A DNA stretch of 57,552 bases. It comes from an uncultured Bacteroidota bacterium (GTDB lineage Bacteria > Bacteroidota > Bacteroidia > Bacteroidales > VadinHA17). Below are positions 43,835-52,426 of the stretch, piece by piece (within the stretch, counting starts at the first letter, position 1; the number at the start of each line of letters is the position of its first letter). The position numbers and the translations under genes were made by a program. The notes below the pieces were generated by a model. It was not told the DNA's origin, did not search any database, and saw only the letters and a program-made list of their open reading frames with translations. The stretch is from assembly GCA_937864815.1 (NCBI GenBank), contig CALMJY010000046.1:1-57552 (forward strand), read 5' to 3'.

Positions 43835-44197
43835 ATGAATTACAAACTCATCAATTCAGACTATCTCGATTCAGTATCCGGTGGTGATCCTCAATTTATT
43901 GCTGAGATAGTTGCCATGTTCAGTGTTCAGGTTAATGAGTTTTTTGAAGAGATGAAACGCCTGCATTCCGGGAAGGATTTTCGTGCTTTGGGTATGATGG
44001 CTCACAAGGCAAAATCATCAGTTGCAATTATGGGAATGAGTGAACTCGCAACCATTCTTAAAACACTTGAGCTTTCTGCAAAGGAAGGAAAAGACACAGA
44101 GCTTTATGAATCATATATTAATAAGTTCGGTGAGGATACAAAAAATGCTGTCACAGAACTTAATGATCTGGTCAAAAACCGAATAAAGAGGAGCTGA
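43835..44197 (+). CDS. HPt domain protein
   Basis: A 120-residue all-helical histidine phosphotransfer protein. His57 in 'GMMAHKAKSSVAIMG' is the phospho-acceptor in the usual HxxKGSS-like setting. It should relay phosphate between a hybrid kinase and a response regulator, neither of which is encoded nearby. The stop codon TGA shares its last base with the next start (TGATG), so it is co-translated with the STAS protein, which suggests that the relay output meets partner-switching control. Confidence 0.9.
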   Translation: MNYKLINSDYLDSVSGGDPQFIAEIVAMFSVQVNEFFEEMKRLHSGKDFRALGMMAHKAKSSVAIMGMSELATILKTLELSAKEGKDTELYESYINKFGEDTKNAVTELNDLVKNRIKRS

Positions 44198-44532
44198 TGA
44201 TCAATGTTGAAAAAAAAGACAAAATAGATATTGTTACCTTTCCGGTTAACAAGATAAATGCCCTGATAACCGATGATATCAGGGATGAAATAGGCAAATT
44301 ATCAGGCATATCCAATTCCAAAATAATTATTGACCTCACTGGTGTTGAATACATTGACAGTTCAGGGTTCAGCTGTCTTCTTTCAATAATGAAAACCGTA
44401 AGAAACAACTATGGCATTATCAAGTTCGCCAATCCAGGCCCGAATGTAATGGAACTGCTTAAAATGCTTCATCTTGATACAGTTTTTCAGATATATGGAG
44501 ATCTGGAATCATGTATCAGATCATTCAGGTAA
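44197..44532 (+). CDS. STAS-domain anti-anti-sigma-like protein
   Basis: A 111-residue single STAS domain. The 'YIDSSGFSCLLSI' motif holds Ser55/Ser56; the second Ser corresponds to the phosphorylated residue of SpoIIAA-type antagonists. Such proteins switch partners after phosphorylation by an HATPase kinase and dephosphorylation by a PP2C phosphatase. No matching kinase is adjacent, but a SiaB-type HATPase kinase lies 4.4 kb away. It is translationally coupled to the HPt gene. Confidence 0.92.
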   Translation: MINVEKKDKIDIVTFPVNKINALITDDIRDEIGKLSGISNSKIIIDLTGVEYIDSSGFSCLLSIMKTVRNNYGIIKFANPGPNVMELLKMLHLDTVFQIYGDLESCIRSFR

Positions 44533-44634
44533 AACAATTTTATTTAACTGACATCGTCATGTGAATACATCGGGCTTGTCCTTCTGACATGGGAAGGGAT
44601 AACTTTTTAGTGTCAATCTGGCAATAAATAAAGC

Positions 44635-44642
44635 TATATTTG
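44635..44642 (+). promoter_or_regulatory. Candidate -7 box for the flavin reductase gene
   Basis: TATATTTG fits TAnnTTTG and lies 18 bp before the ATG at 44661. No good -33 box. Confidence 0.4.
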
Positions 44643-44660
44643 ACCTAAAATGTAATTGAA

Positions 44661-45263
44661 ATGAGTAAGCTACTCTGGAAACCAGGGACAATGATCTATC
44701 CCCTGCCTGCAGTAATGGTAAGCTGCGGTTCTGTACCCGGGGAATACAATATAATTACTATCTCCTGGACAGGTACAATATGCACTGATCCGGCAATGTG
44801 CTATATTTCAGTCCGGCCAGAAAGGCACTCCTATGATATTATCAGGAAAAACGGAGAATATGTGATTAACCTCACCACCAGATCACTTGCTTTTGCGACT
44901 GACTGGTGCGGAGTGAAATCAGGTGCAATGCACCGGAAGTTCGAGGAGATGAACCTTACACCTGTGCCTGCATCAAAAGTGAATGCTCCCATGATAATGG
45001 AATCACCTGTAAATATTGAGTGTGTTGTAAAAGAGATAAAGGAGCTGGGGACACATCATATGTTCATTTCGGAAATTGTTGCTGTTAATGCTGATGAATA
45101 TCTTGTTGACAAAAAAACAGGACTCTTCAGACTAAATGATTCAAAACCTATATGTTATTCTCATGGTAAATATTATGAGACCGGAACTCTTATTGGCAGG
45201 TTTGGATTTTCGGTTGAGAAGAAAAATAAAAAGAATAAGGGAAAAGTGAAAGTTAAAGCCTGA
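44661..45263 (+). CDS. Flavin reductase family protein
   Basis: A 200-residue FMN-binding split-barrel protein. 'LWKPGTMIYPLPAVMVSC' starts the barrel, 'NIITISWTGTICTDPAMCYISVRPERHSY' is the flavin-binding stretch and 'YVINLTTRSLAFATDWCG' follows. The C-terminal 20 residues are very Lys-rich. The family includes flavin reductases and other FMN-dependent oxidoreductases; substrate is unknown. It is in the same direction as, and 91 bp before, the ABC exporter gene, without clear link. Confidence 0.9.
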   Translation: MSKLLWKPGTMIYPLPAVMVSCGSVPGEYNIITISWTGTICTDPAMCYISVRPERHSYDIIRKNGEYVINLTTRSLAFATDWCGVKSGAMHRKFEEMNLTPVPASKVNAPMIMESPVNIECVVKEIKELGTHHMFISEIVAVNADEYLVDKKTGLFRLNDSKPICYSHGKYYETGTLIGRFGFSVEKKNKKNKGKVKVKA

Positions 45264-45354
45264 ATACAAGTGATAATTAGAAAACATTTGTTTAAAATAT
45301 TTGAAGCAAAAAACTATTTTCCTATCTTCAATGCGGAAATAAATGTGATTTACC

Positions 45355-48300
45355 ATGAGTGAAAAGATCCTAGAAACCCTGATGCAACTATTCGCAATAA
45401 TTGCCAAGCCACAAAGCAATGACAGTGAAAGAAGAGGCGTCGTGGAAGCATTTCTTAGAAGGCTCCTCAACCAGGAGCTTGTTCAGACATATCTGTCAAC
45501 ATATGATGCAGCTTATGAGGAGGCAAGGAAAAAACTTGAGAAGAGTAGTGCTGAAAGGCGTGAAGGCGCTATTGCCATTAGGATCAGAAAGTTATGTAAA
45601 GAGATCAATGAACAGGGTCAGCTTGCACAGGACCAGAGAATTGTGGTTGTAATACAGGTTCTTGAATTCTGCAAATCAGGAGGAGGAGAAGTAAGCCAGC
45701 TTGAACTCGGTTTTATCAGCACACTGGCTGAAGGATTGAATATAACATCAGAAGAATATGAGCATATCGAAAAATTTGTACTGAATCCATTCACAAACAT
45801 ACCCTCTACATCCAACCTTTTAATAATCAACGGAATACCCGACTACAATCCCGGGGAGGCAAAACATGTTTATAAGGATCAGCTGAAAGGCAATGTGTGG
45901 GTACTCTTCGTGCCATCGGTTCAGATGTACTTTGTCAGGTTTAAGGGATCTGGTGAACTTTCCATGAACGGCCAGCTGCTACAGGAAGAGAAGGTATATC
46001 CATTCAGCCAGGGAGCTGCAATAAAAGGATACAAGATAACTCCTGTTTATTACTGGGACGTAACCATGCAATTCCTTAAGGAGGAGTTTATGGCGTCCAG
46101 GGTTGTTTATGAGGTCAATAACCTGGAATACAGGTTTAAGAACGGGAAAGTTGGTATACACCATATGACCTTCAAGGAAGAATCAGGCAGAATGGTAGGA
46201 ATAATGGGAGCCAGCGGTGCAGGAAAATCCACACTTCTTGGTGTGCTCAACGGAACCAATAGTCCTTTTGACGGTGAAGTCCTTATTAATGGTGTAAGCA
46301 TTCATAAAGATAAGGACAAAGTAAAAGGGCTCATAGGGTATGTATCTCAGGATGATCTGCTTATTGAAGAACTCTCTGTTTTTGAAAACCTTTACTATAA
46401 TGCCAAGCTTTGCTTTGATAATCTTTCCGAAGAGGAAATAGTAGCCAGAGTTGACAGTGTTCTGAAAAACCTGGGACTCTACGAGATCAGGGATATACAG
46501 GTTGGAAGTCCGCTGAATAAAAAAATCAGTGGCGGACAGAGAAAGAGACTGAATATTTCGCTTGAGCTTATTCGTGAACCGGCAATTATGTTCCTCGATG
46601 AACCGACTTCCGGTCTTTCATCCCGTGATTCAGAAAATATCCTTGACCTTCTGAAGGAACTGGCAAGAAAAGGGAAGCTGCTCTTCATAGTTATTCATCA
46701 GCCTTCTTCTGAAATATTCAAGATGTTCGACAAGCTTATAATCCTTGATACCGGAGGTTATCTTATTTACAATGGTAATCCGATCGACTCCATCGAATAC
46801 TTTAAAAGGAAGATTGAACAGGCAAACTACAATGAAAGTGAATGTTTCGTTTGCGGAAATGTCAATCCCGAGCAGATATTCAACATTGTTGAAACCAAGG
46901 TATTCACTGAGAGCGGTCAGCCAACCGAAACAAGAAGGATCTCACCTTCACACTGGAGGAATCTTTTCCTGGATGAAAATAAGGAAGACATCCGGGAGCC
47001 TGGCGGGGCAATTCCTGAAATCAATTTCAAGACCCCAAACAAGCTGAAACAATTTATTGTTTTCACAAAGAGAGATGTGCTCTCAAAAATAGCCGATACA
47101 CAATATCTTTTAATTACTCTGCTCGAAGCACCGGTACTGGCATTCTTCCTGGCATTCCTCATTAAATATTTTAATGAGAGTTCAAAGGATGCACATTATA
47201 CTTTGTATGAGAACAGCAATCTGCCTGTTTATCTCTTTATGTCGGTTATCGTGGCAATTTTTATGGGTCTTACTGTAAGTGCCGAGGAAATCATTAAAGA
47301 CAGGAAAATACTTAAGCGTGAGGCATTTCTGAATCTCAGCTGGAACAGCTATCTTATGTCAAAGGTATTTGTCCAGTTCGGTATCTCTGCAATTCAGGCT
47401 TTTACTTTTGTTCTGGTTGGAAACGGAATCACAGAAATAAAAGGGATGATGCTTCAGTACTGGTTTGTTCTCTTCACATGCTGGGCCGGGGCTAACATGC
47501 TTGGCCTTGTAATATCTGACAGTTTCAAGGCAGTTGTAACCATTTATATCCTTATTCCCTTCCTCGTCATACCACAGATCATTCTGAGCGGTGTCATGGT
47601 TAAATTTGAAAAACTTAACCCCAATATTTCATCCCCAAGTTCCATACCTTTTTACGGGGAGTTTATTACTGCACGTTGGGGATATGAAGCTCTTGCGGTT
47701 AATCAATTCATATACAATAAATTCGAAAACCAGTTTTATGAATATGAAAAGATGAAGAGCCGTGGGAACTTCAAAAGAAATTTCTGGTGCACCGAAATGA
47801 AATCGAAGCTGGAATTATTAACCAATAGCCTGAAAAAAGGTGAGAGGAATGAAGATTTCATTTACAACCTCACCATTGTCAGAAATGAAATAGCCAAGGA
47901 GATGGTATTCGTGCCCAAAATCAAATTTGAATACCTTGATATGCTTACACATGATAAAGTAACGACTGAAGCATTAGCTGCCGCCCATAACTATGTCGAG
48001 ATCCTGCGAAAGTATTATATCGATTACTATAATTTCGCTGATAACAAAAGAAATGCTCTAATCGGCAGATTAGAGAAGGAAGAAGGAAACCTTTTTATGT
48101 TGTTACGCGACAAACACCATAATGAATCACTTGAAGAGTTTGCTGTAAACAAGAATGAAACTGAAACAATAATAGAATATAAGGGAGAGCTTATTCAGAA
48201 AATGGATCCTATTTTCCTTGATCCGAGCCATCCGTTTATCAAGGCTCATTTTTATTCCCCAACAAAACAGGTCTTCGGAACATATGTTGACACATATTTA

Positions 48301-48420
48301 GTAAACGTTATTGTTTTATGGGTTATGACTCTGGGGCTTTACCTGGCGCTCTATTTCAGGCTACTGAAAAGGTTGCTTGATTCAGGTGAAGTTATTATGG
48401 GCAAGAAATTCAAGGAGTAG
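45355..48420 (+). CDS. TerB-like/ABC/permease fusion, ABCG-type exporter
   Basis: A 1021-residue fused half-transporter. The N-terminal 145 residues are helical and TerB-like ('MQLFAIIAKPQ', 'LELGFISTLAEGLNI'). A beta-rich, faintly FHA-like part (about 165-235) follows. The ATPase has Walker A 'GASGAGKST' at about 285-293, signature 'SGGQRKRL' near 391 and Walker B 'IMFLDEPTSGL' near 411, the order and 'PTSGL' wording of ABCG/White exporters. Six membrane helices run from about 583 to 760 and at 975-1000, with a 200-residue charged helical insertion before the last. It likely exports a lipid or lipophilic compound as a dimer. siaC converges on it. Confidence 0.88.
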   Translation: MSEKILETLMQLFAIIAKPQSNDSERRGVVEAFLRRLLNQELVQTYLSTYDAAYEEARKKLEKSSAERREGAIAIRIRKLCKEINEQGQLAQDQRIVVVIQVLEFCKSGGGEVSQLELGFISTLAEGLNITSEEYEHIEKFVLNPFTNIPSTSNLLIINGIPDYNPGEAKHVYKDQLKGNVWVLFVPSVQMYFVRFKGSGELSMNGQLLQEEKVYPFSQGAAIKGYKITPVYYWDVTMQFLKEEFMASRVVYEVNNLEYRFKNGKVGIHHMTFKEESGRMVGIMGASGAGKSTLLGVLNGTNSPFDGEVLINGVSIHKDKDKVKGLIGYVSQDDLLIEELSVFENLYYNAKLCFDNLSEEEIVARVDSVLKNLGLYEIRDIQVGSPLNKKISGGQRKRLNISLELIREPAIMFLDEPTSGLSSRDSENILDLLKELARKGKLLFIVIHQPSSEIFKMFDKLIILDTGGYLIYNGNPIDSIEYFKRKIEQANYNESECFVCGNVNPEQIFNIVETKVFTESGQPTETRRISPSHWRNLFLDENKEDIREPGGAIPEINFKTPNKLKQFIVFTKRDVLSKIADTQYLLITLLEAPVLAFFLAFLIKYFNESSKDAHYTLYENSNLPVYLFMSVIVAIFMGLTVSAEEIIKDRKILKREAFLNLSWNSYLMSKVFVQFGISAIQAFTFVLVGNGITEIKGMMLQYWFVLFTCWAGANMLGLVISDSFKAVVTIYILIPFLVIPQIILSGVMVKFEKLNPNISSPSSIPFYGEFITARWGYEALAVNQFIYNKFENQFYEYEKMKSRGNFKRNFWCTEMKSKLELLTNSLKKGERNEDFIYNLTIVRNEIAKEMVFVPKIKFEYLDMLTHDKVTTEALAAAHNYVEILRKYYIDYYNFADNKRNALIGRLEKEEGNLFMLLRDKHHNESLEEFAVNKNETETIIEYKGELIQKMDPIFLDPSHPFIKAHFYSPTKQVFGTYVDTYLVNVIVLWVMTLGLYLALYFRLLKRLLDSGEVIMGKKFKE

Positions 48421-48439
48421 ACAAATAAGTAAAAATATA

Positions 48440-48469
48440 AAGAGGCTGCCTCATATGAGACAGCCTCTT
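48440..48469. terminator. Bidirectional terminator between ABC exporter and siaC
   Basis: Arms aagaggctgcctca (48440-48453) and tgagacagcctctt (48456-48469) pair over 14 bp with one mismatch and a 2-nt turn. T-rich runs follow on both strands. On the minus strand the mismatch becomes a U-G wobble. Confidence 0.85.
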
Positions 48470-48514
48470 ATATTTTGGAACAACCGATCTGTTACAATAA
48501 TATAAGAACCGTTG

Positions 48515-48895
48515 TCAGTCGGTGATTTCAATCATCTTGAAAGGTACTCTGATGATTGACTCATAGTCCTCTCCGGCTTCGAGCATATCCTCATCGTCCT
48601 CTTCATAATACCAGTTAACCTCTACTTCATTTTTAGCCTTGTGAATAGCTTCAAGTTTCTTGAAGACATCAAGTATGCATTTGGAGGAACTTGTATTGAA
48701 ATATTCAAGACGTATATTAACCGTAGTTTTTGCCAGCGGGGTTTCCTTATAACTCTCGAGCCAGTCGACTAGCGGTTTGTAAAACTCTACTGAGTTTTCA
48801 GGAATTGAGCGTCCTTTGATTTCAAAAATTCCAGCTGCAGCATCAAATTTTACTGTTGGTGTTTTCGGGGTTCCTTCGATGATGATCGGTTCCAT
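48515..48895 (-). CDS. siaC: SiaC-family regulatory phosphoprotein (DUF1987)
   Basis: A 126-residue small alpha/beta protein of the SiaC family. 'TPKTPTVKFDAAAGIFEIKGRSIPENS' is the family's N-terminal pattern and 'LEYFNTSSSKCILDV' contains Thr68, the same number as the Thr phosphorylated in Pseudomonas SiaC. In Pseudomonas, SiaC is phosphorylated by SiaB and dephosphorylated by SiaA and then activates a diguanylate cyclase; no such cyclase is seen here, so the Bacteroidota target must differ. It lies 20 bp after siaB on the same strand. Confidence 0.93.
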   Translation of the reverse strand: MEPIIIEGTPKTPTVKFDAAAGIFEIKGRSIPENSVEFYKPLVDWLESYKETPLAKTTVNIRLEYFNTSSSKCILDVFKKLEAIHKAKNEVEVNWYYEEDDEDMLEAGEDYESIIRVPFKMIEITD

Positions 48896-48915
48896 ATTTT
48901 TCTTTTTTTAGTTGC

Positions 48916-49476
48916 TTAATTTTCTTTTTCTTCGCTTACCAGAATATCCAGATAAAAAAATGAATAATTGTCATTATACTTAACAAAAGCATAGTCTAAT
49001 TTGTTACCTGTTTTTCTTGCGATATCTACCAGTCCGAGTCCTCCGCCTCCCTTTGCGGAGATCCTCTGATGATTGAGTATAAACTTGTATAGTTCCTTTA
49101 TCTCCTCATGAGTTGACCGGTTAATACGCTTTATTTTCTCCTCCAGCTTCTCAATATTTTCACTCTGGACAAAATTACCTGTCACAATTTTATACCCTGT
49201 ATCCACTTTTTTAACTACAAGCAAACCATATTTTTCAGCCTGCTCCTCAAAATCAGCTGGTACTTTATCAACATGGTGAAAAAGATTCTGTAAACTCTCA
49301 ACAAGCACATTATAAACTTTCTTGCGGAGTTTAGGATTATCGTTTACGGCCACCATTTTTTCCTCAACCGAGTCAAGTACATGGTTTATCACGTCAGAAT
49401 CAACATTACCCTTATACATAAGGATTACATTGTCTTTTGGCTGATCTGAAAAATAATTCTCTATATTAAAGCTCAT
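48916..49476 (-). CDS. siaB: SiaB-family protein kinase
   Basis: A 186-residue kinase with an HATPase-like fold (DUF6272). The N-box-like 'YNVLVESLQNLFHHVD' near 55-70 binds Mg-ATP, and 'SAKGGGGLGLVDIARKTG' near 140-158 is the glycine-rich lid. It would phosphorylate SiaC encoded next to it. A strong promoter precedes it. The matching PP2C phosphatase (SiaA) is not in the window. STAS proteins at 44197 and 54952 could be other partners. Confidence 0.93.
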   Translation of the reverse strand: MSFNIENYFSDQPKDNVILMYKGNVDSDVINHVLDSVEEKMVAVNDNPKLRKKVYNVLVESLQNLFHHVDKVPADFEEQAEKYGLLVVKKVDTGYKIVTGNFVQSENIEKLEEKIKRINRSTHEEIKELYKFILNHQRISAKGGGGLGLVDIARKTGNKLDYAFVKYNDNYSFFYLDILVSEEKEN

Positions 49477-49515
49477 TTAAGCTTCATTTTAGATGAGGTG
49501 ACGTAATTCCAATAA

Positions 49516-49545
49516 CAAATATAATAAAAATATGAAGTTACCAAA
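49516..49545 (-). promoter_or_regulatory. siaBC promoter
   Basis: On the minus strand TTTG (49542-49545) and TATATTTG (49516-49523) are 18 bp apart, the best promoter match in the window. The -7 box is 39 bp before the siaB ATG. Confidence 0.65.
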
Positions 49546-49636
49546 TTATAACATATCCACTTTCCTACTTAATAAAAAAGGAGTTTTTTGATAAAGGATA
49601 CTATTTTTTGTGACTAACACCATTTTTAAGGAGATT

Positions 49637-50779
49637 TCAAGGATTCCGGACTTTCATTGAACCCTGATAAAGTTCATATTTCAGGAGGATACATTCGAGA
49701 GCGCCGTTGAAAAGAGTATATTTCTGTGCTGGTTTAAGACCTACTTTCCTCAGGGATTCCCTGTTAGAGGTTATGAGCCATGCTGTATTTCCGCTGAAAC
49801 CATGCTTTAGAGTTGAACCTATCATTCCATAAATAGAGTCAAGTTCCCCGGGATTAAGTCTTAGTCCGTATGGAGGATTCATAACCACAACTCCCTCATT
49901 ATCAACAGATTTAAGATCCTTAAAATCAGCAACCTGCAATGATATAGAATCGCTTAGACCGGCTCGCCTGATGTTTGCTTCGGCCAGTTTAACTGCCTCA
50001 GGTGATATATCGCTGGCAGATATTTTAACCGGTGGACTAATGATCCTGTTATCAGATTCAGACCTGACATTATTAAAAAGCTCTTCATTATAGCCCTTCC
50101 ATTTCTGGAATCCGAATGATTTCCTGAACCGACCAGGAGGAATTCTGGATGCAATCAATGCAGCCTCGACCGGTATTGTTCCCGAACCGCACATAGGATC
50201 AAGTAAAGCTGTTTTTGCCTCCCAACCTGAAATTAAGAGAATTCCTGCCGCAAGAGCCTCATTAAGAGGTGCGGCAGTCTGCTCAAGCCTGTAACCTCTC
50301 TTGAAAAGAGGAACTACTGAAGAATCGAGGGATACAGTAACTTTGTCGTTGCTGATATGCAGGTTTACAAGGAGATCCGGATCATTTTGATTTACAGAAG
50401 GCCTTTTTCCGCTTCGGTTTCTGAAATAATCGGCAATCGCATCCTTAACTACAAGACCAGAATAACCTGTATGTGTAAACAAAGGGGAATTAACAACAGG
50501 AGAGATTGAAAAAGTGCTTTCTTCATTAATATATTCTTCCCATCTTATTTTTAAGCACCCTTTGTATAGGTCATCCTTGGATCTTATTCTGAACTCTGCA
50601 ACAAGCATCAGGAATGACAGGGCTGTCCTTGAACAGTAATTTGCCCTGTAAAGCAGGTTCATATTTCCATCGAATAATACTGCCCTGTTAGCAGTATGGA
50701 CATTTGAGGCACCAAGATCAGTCAGCTCCCCGGCAAGAATCTTTTCAAGTCCGTAAAGAGTCTTTGCTACAAATCTCAT
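49637..50779 (-). CDS. THUMP-domain class I RNA methyltransferase (RlmL/Trm14-like)
   Basis: A 380-residue RNA guanine-N2 methyltransferase. A THUMP region is at about 40-155, then the Rossmann-like domain: 'LLDPMCGSGTIPVEAALIA' (SAM motif I, near 190-208), 'ASDISPEAVKLAEANIRRAG' and the catalytic 'VVMNPPYGLRL' near 300-310. It corresponds to the N-terminal half of E. coli RlmL (m2G2445 of 23S rRNA), without the RlmK half. It is 19 bp after the S41 protease on the same strand. Confidence 0.94.
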   Translation of the reverse strand: MRFVAKTLYGLEKILAGELTDLGASNVHTANRAVLFDGNMNLLYRANYCSRTALSFLMLVAEFRIRSKDDLYKGCLKIRWEEYINEESTFSISPVVNSPLFTHTGYSGLVVKDAIADYFRNRSGKRPSVNQNDPDLLVNLHISNDKVTVSLDSSVVPLFKRGYRLEQTAAPLNEALAAGILLISGWEAKTALLDPMCGSGTIPVEAALIASRIPPGRFRKSFGFQKWKGYNEELFNNVRSESDNRIISPPVKISASDISPEAVKLAEANIRRAGLSDSISLQVADFKDLKSVDNEGVVVMNPPYGLRLNPGELDSIYGMIGSTLKHGFSGNTAWLITSNRESLRKVGLKPAQKYTLFNGALECILLKYELYQGSMKVRNP

Positions 50780-50798
50780 TTCCTTATTATTGTAAGGA

Positions 50799-52400
50799 TC
50801 ATTTGTATCCTATTATTGTGTTATACCTGGCTTTATCCGATATAACTTCAAGTGCCTTATCAATTACCTTATCATTCTGATTTATAATCTGATAATACTC
50901 CGATAGTTGCCACATATTGGCAGCAACCAGCCCTTTAAGGACAAGAAGTATTTCATCCTTTGAGATATTGTACTGCTCCTCGTCAAATTTCACTCCTTCA
51001 GCTTCACCTTTTGCAATGAAAGCTTTTATGTCCTCCGGTGTGAACTGGAAGTTTGTCCTGAAATCTGCAAAGCTCTTATACTTTGAATTTATCTGAGTTC
51101 TGTTGCGATCATAATACTCAAGTGTAAATGAATTGAGTACTGCTTTCCCGGCAAGTCTTCTGAAATAGGATGTATTGTAAGTAGTATCGACTGCAACAAA
51201 AACATCAGGCATTATACCTCCGCCTCCATATACTATACGATTGTTCACAAGTGTCTTGTATTTAAGAGAATCAGGCATCTTGATACTGTCAGCACTTATC
51301 AGCTCCCCATCAGTGTATCGTTTATAAAAGTTCTCGATGTACTTGTCATATCCGCCATTATAAGGACTTTGTATTGAACGGCCTGTTGGTGTATAATATC
51401 GTGCTATTGTCAGTCTTACCATGGAACCGTCAGTAAGATAGAATCCATTCTGAACCAAACCTTTGCCAAATGTTCTGCGTCCCATTATGACACCCCTGTC
51501 CCAGTCCTGAATTGCACCGGAAAGGATCTCACTTGCAGATGCTGAGTTTTCATCTGTAAGTATTACAATACGCGCTGATGAGAGATTTCCTGATCCCTTG
51601 GATTTATAATCCTGTCGTGGTGTTTTCCTTCCCGAGAGGTAAACAAGAAGTTTCTGATCGGAGAAAAATCTTTCGGCAATCTGCGTTGCAGCCATCATAT
51701 ATCCTCCGCCATTTCCTCTGAGATCAATTACAAGATTTTGCATTTTTCTTTTTCTGAGTGTGTCCACAGCATCAGAAAACTCCTTGTCAGTTGTGGCAGC
51801 AAACTTGTTAAGTTTTATATATCCTGTTTCCTTGTCAAGCATATAGGCAGCATCGAGGCTGTTAATAGGTATCTTATCACGGATAATAGTAAAATCAAGA
51901 ATATCCTTTTCACCTTTTCTGAAGATGGTAACATTTACTTTTGTGCCTTTGGGACCCATAAGCTTGCTTCGTACACCTGCAGTTGTAATCCCGATACCTG
52001 TAACCTTCTCTTTGTTAATTGTGAGTATCCTGTCACCTGCTTTGAGACCCACTTTTTCAGATGGTCCTCCTGCAATAGGTTCAATTACTATTATCGAGTC
52101 ACGCAGAATATTGAACTGAATTCCTATTCCCTCAAAATTTCCATTCAGCGGTTCATTCATATCCTTGACATCCTTTGCTGAAATATATGTTGAATGAGGA
52201 TCCAGATTCTTGAGTATTTCGACGATAGCTTTTTCAGCAAGCTTATCCATCTGTGTAGTATCGACATAGAACGCATCGATCAGGCTGAGAGTCCTTCCAA
52301 TCTTAAAGGTCTGCTCATTAAGAACCTGTGCTGTAACCGGCTTTGATATAAACAGTAATGCTGATACCAGTATTACTCCGGTTTTTAATATTCTTTTCAT
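50799..52400 (-). CDS. S41-family C-terminal processing protease
   Basis: A 533-residue periplasmic serine protease. A signal peptide (1-25) precedes a helical part, a PDZ domain (about 85-170, 'GNFEGIGIQFNI', 'VGLKAGDRILTINKEKV'), and the S41 catalytic core. Ser288 in 'TDENSASASEIL' and Lys313 in 'RRTFGKGLVQ' are 25 residues apart, as in E. coli Tsp; 'NLVIDLRGNGGG' at 222-233 is also conserved. A C-terminal domain of about 150 residues follows. It trims or degrades envelope proteins. It lies between guaA and the RNA methyltransferase, all in one direction with small gaps. Confidence 0.95.
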   Translation of the reverse strand: MKRILKTGVILVSALLFISKPVTAQVLNEQTFKIGRTLSLIDAFYVDTTQMDKLAEKAIVEILKNLDPHSTYISAKDVKDMNEPLNGNFEGIGIQFNILRDSIIVIEPIAGGPSEKVGLKAGDRILTINKEKVTGIGITTAGVRSKLMGPKGTKVNVTIFRKGEKDILDFTIIRDKIPINSLDAAYMLDKETGYIKLNKFAATTDKEFSDAVDTLRKRKMQNLVIDLRGNGGGYMMAATQIAERFFSDQKLLVYLSGRKTPRQDYKSKGSGNLSSARIVILTDENSASASEILSGAIQDWDRGVIMGRRTFGKGLVQNGFYLTDGSMVRLTIARYYTPTGRSIQSPYNGGYDKYIENFYKRYTDGELISADSIKMPDSLKYKTLVNNRIVYGGGGIMPDVFVAVDTTYNTSYFRRLAGKAVLNSFTLEYYDRNRTQINSKYKSFADFRTNFQFTPEDIKAFIAKGEAEGVKFDEEQYNISKDEILLVLKGLVAANMWQLSEYYQIINQNDKVIDKALEVISDKARYNTIIGYK

Positions 52401-52426
52401 GAATTTGATTTATATCATTATAAACA

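Noticed and set aside
45141-45470. A 109-codon minus-strand frame between the flavin reductase and ABC exporter genes
   Set aside because: It lies opposite the ends of two well-supported genes and has no recognisable pattern.
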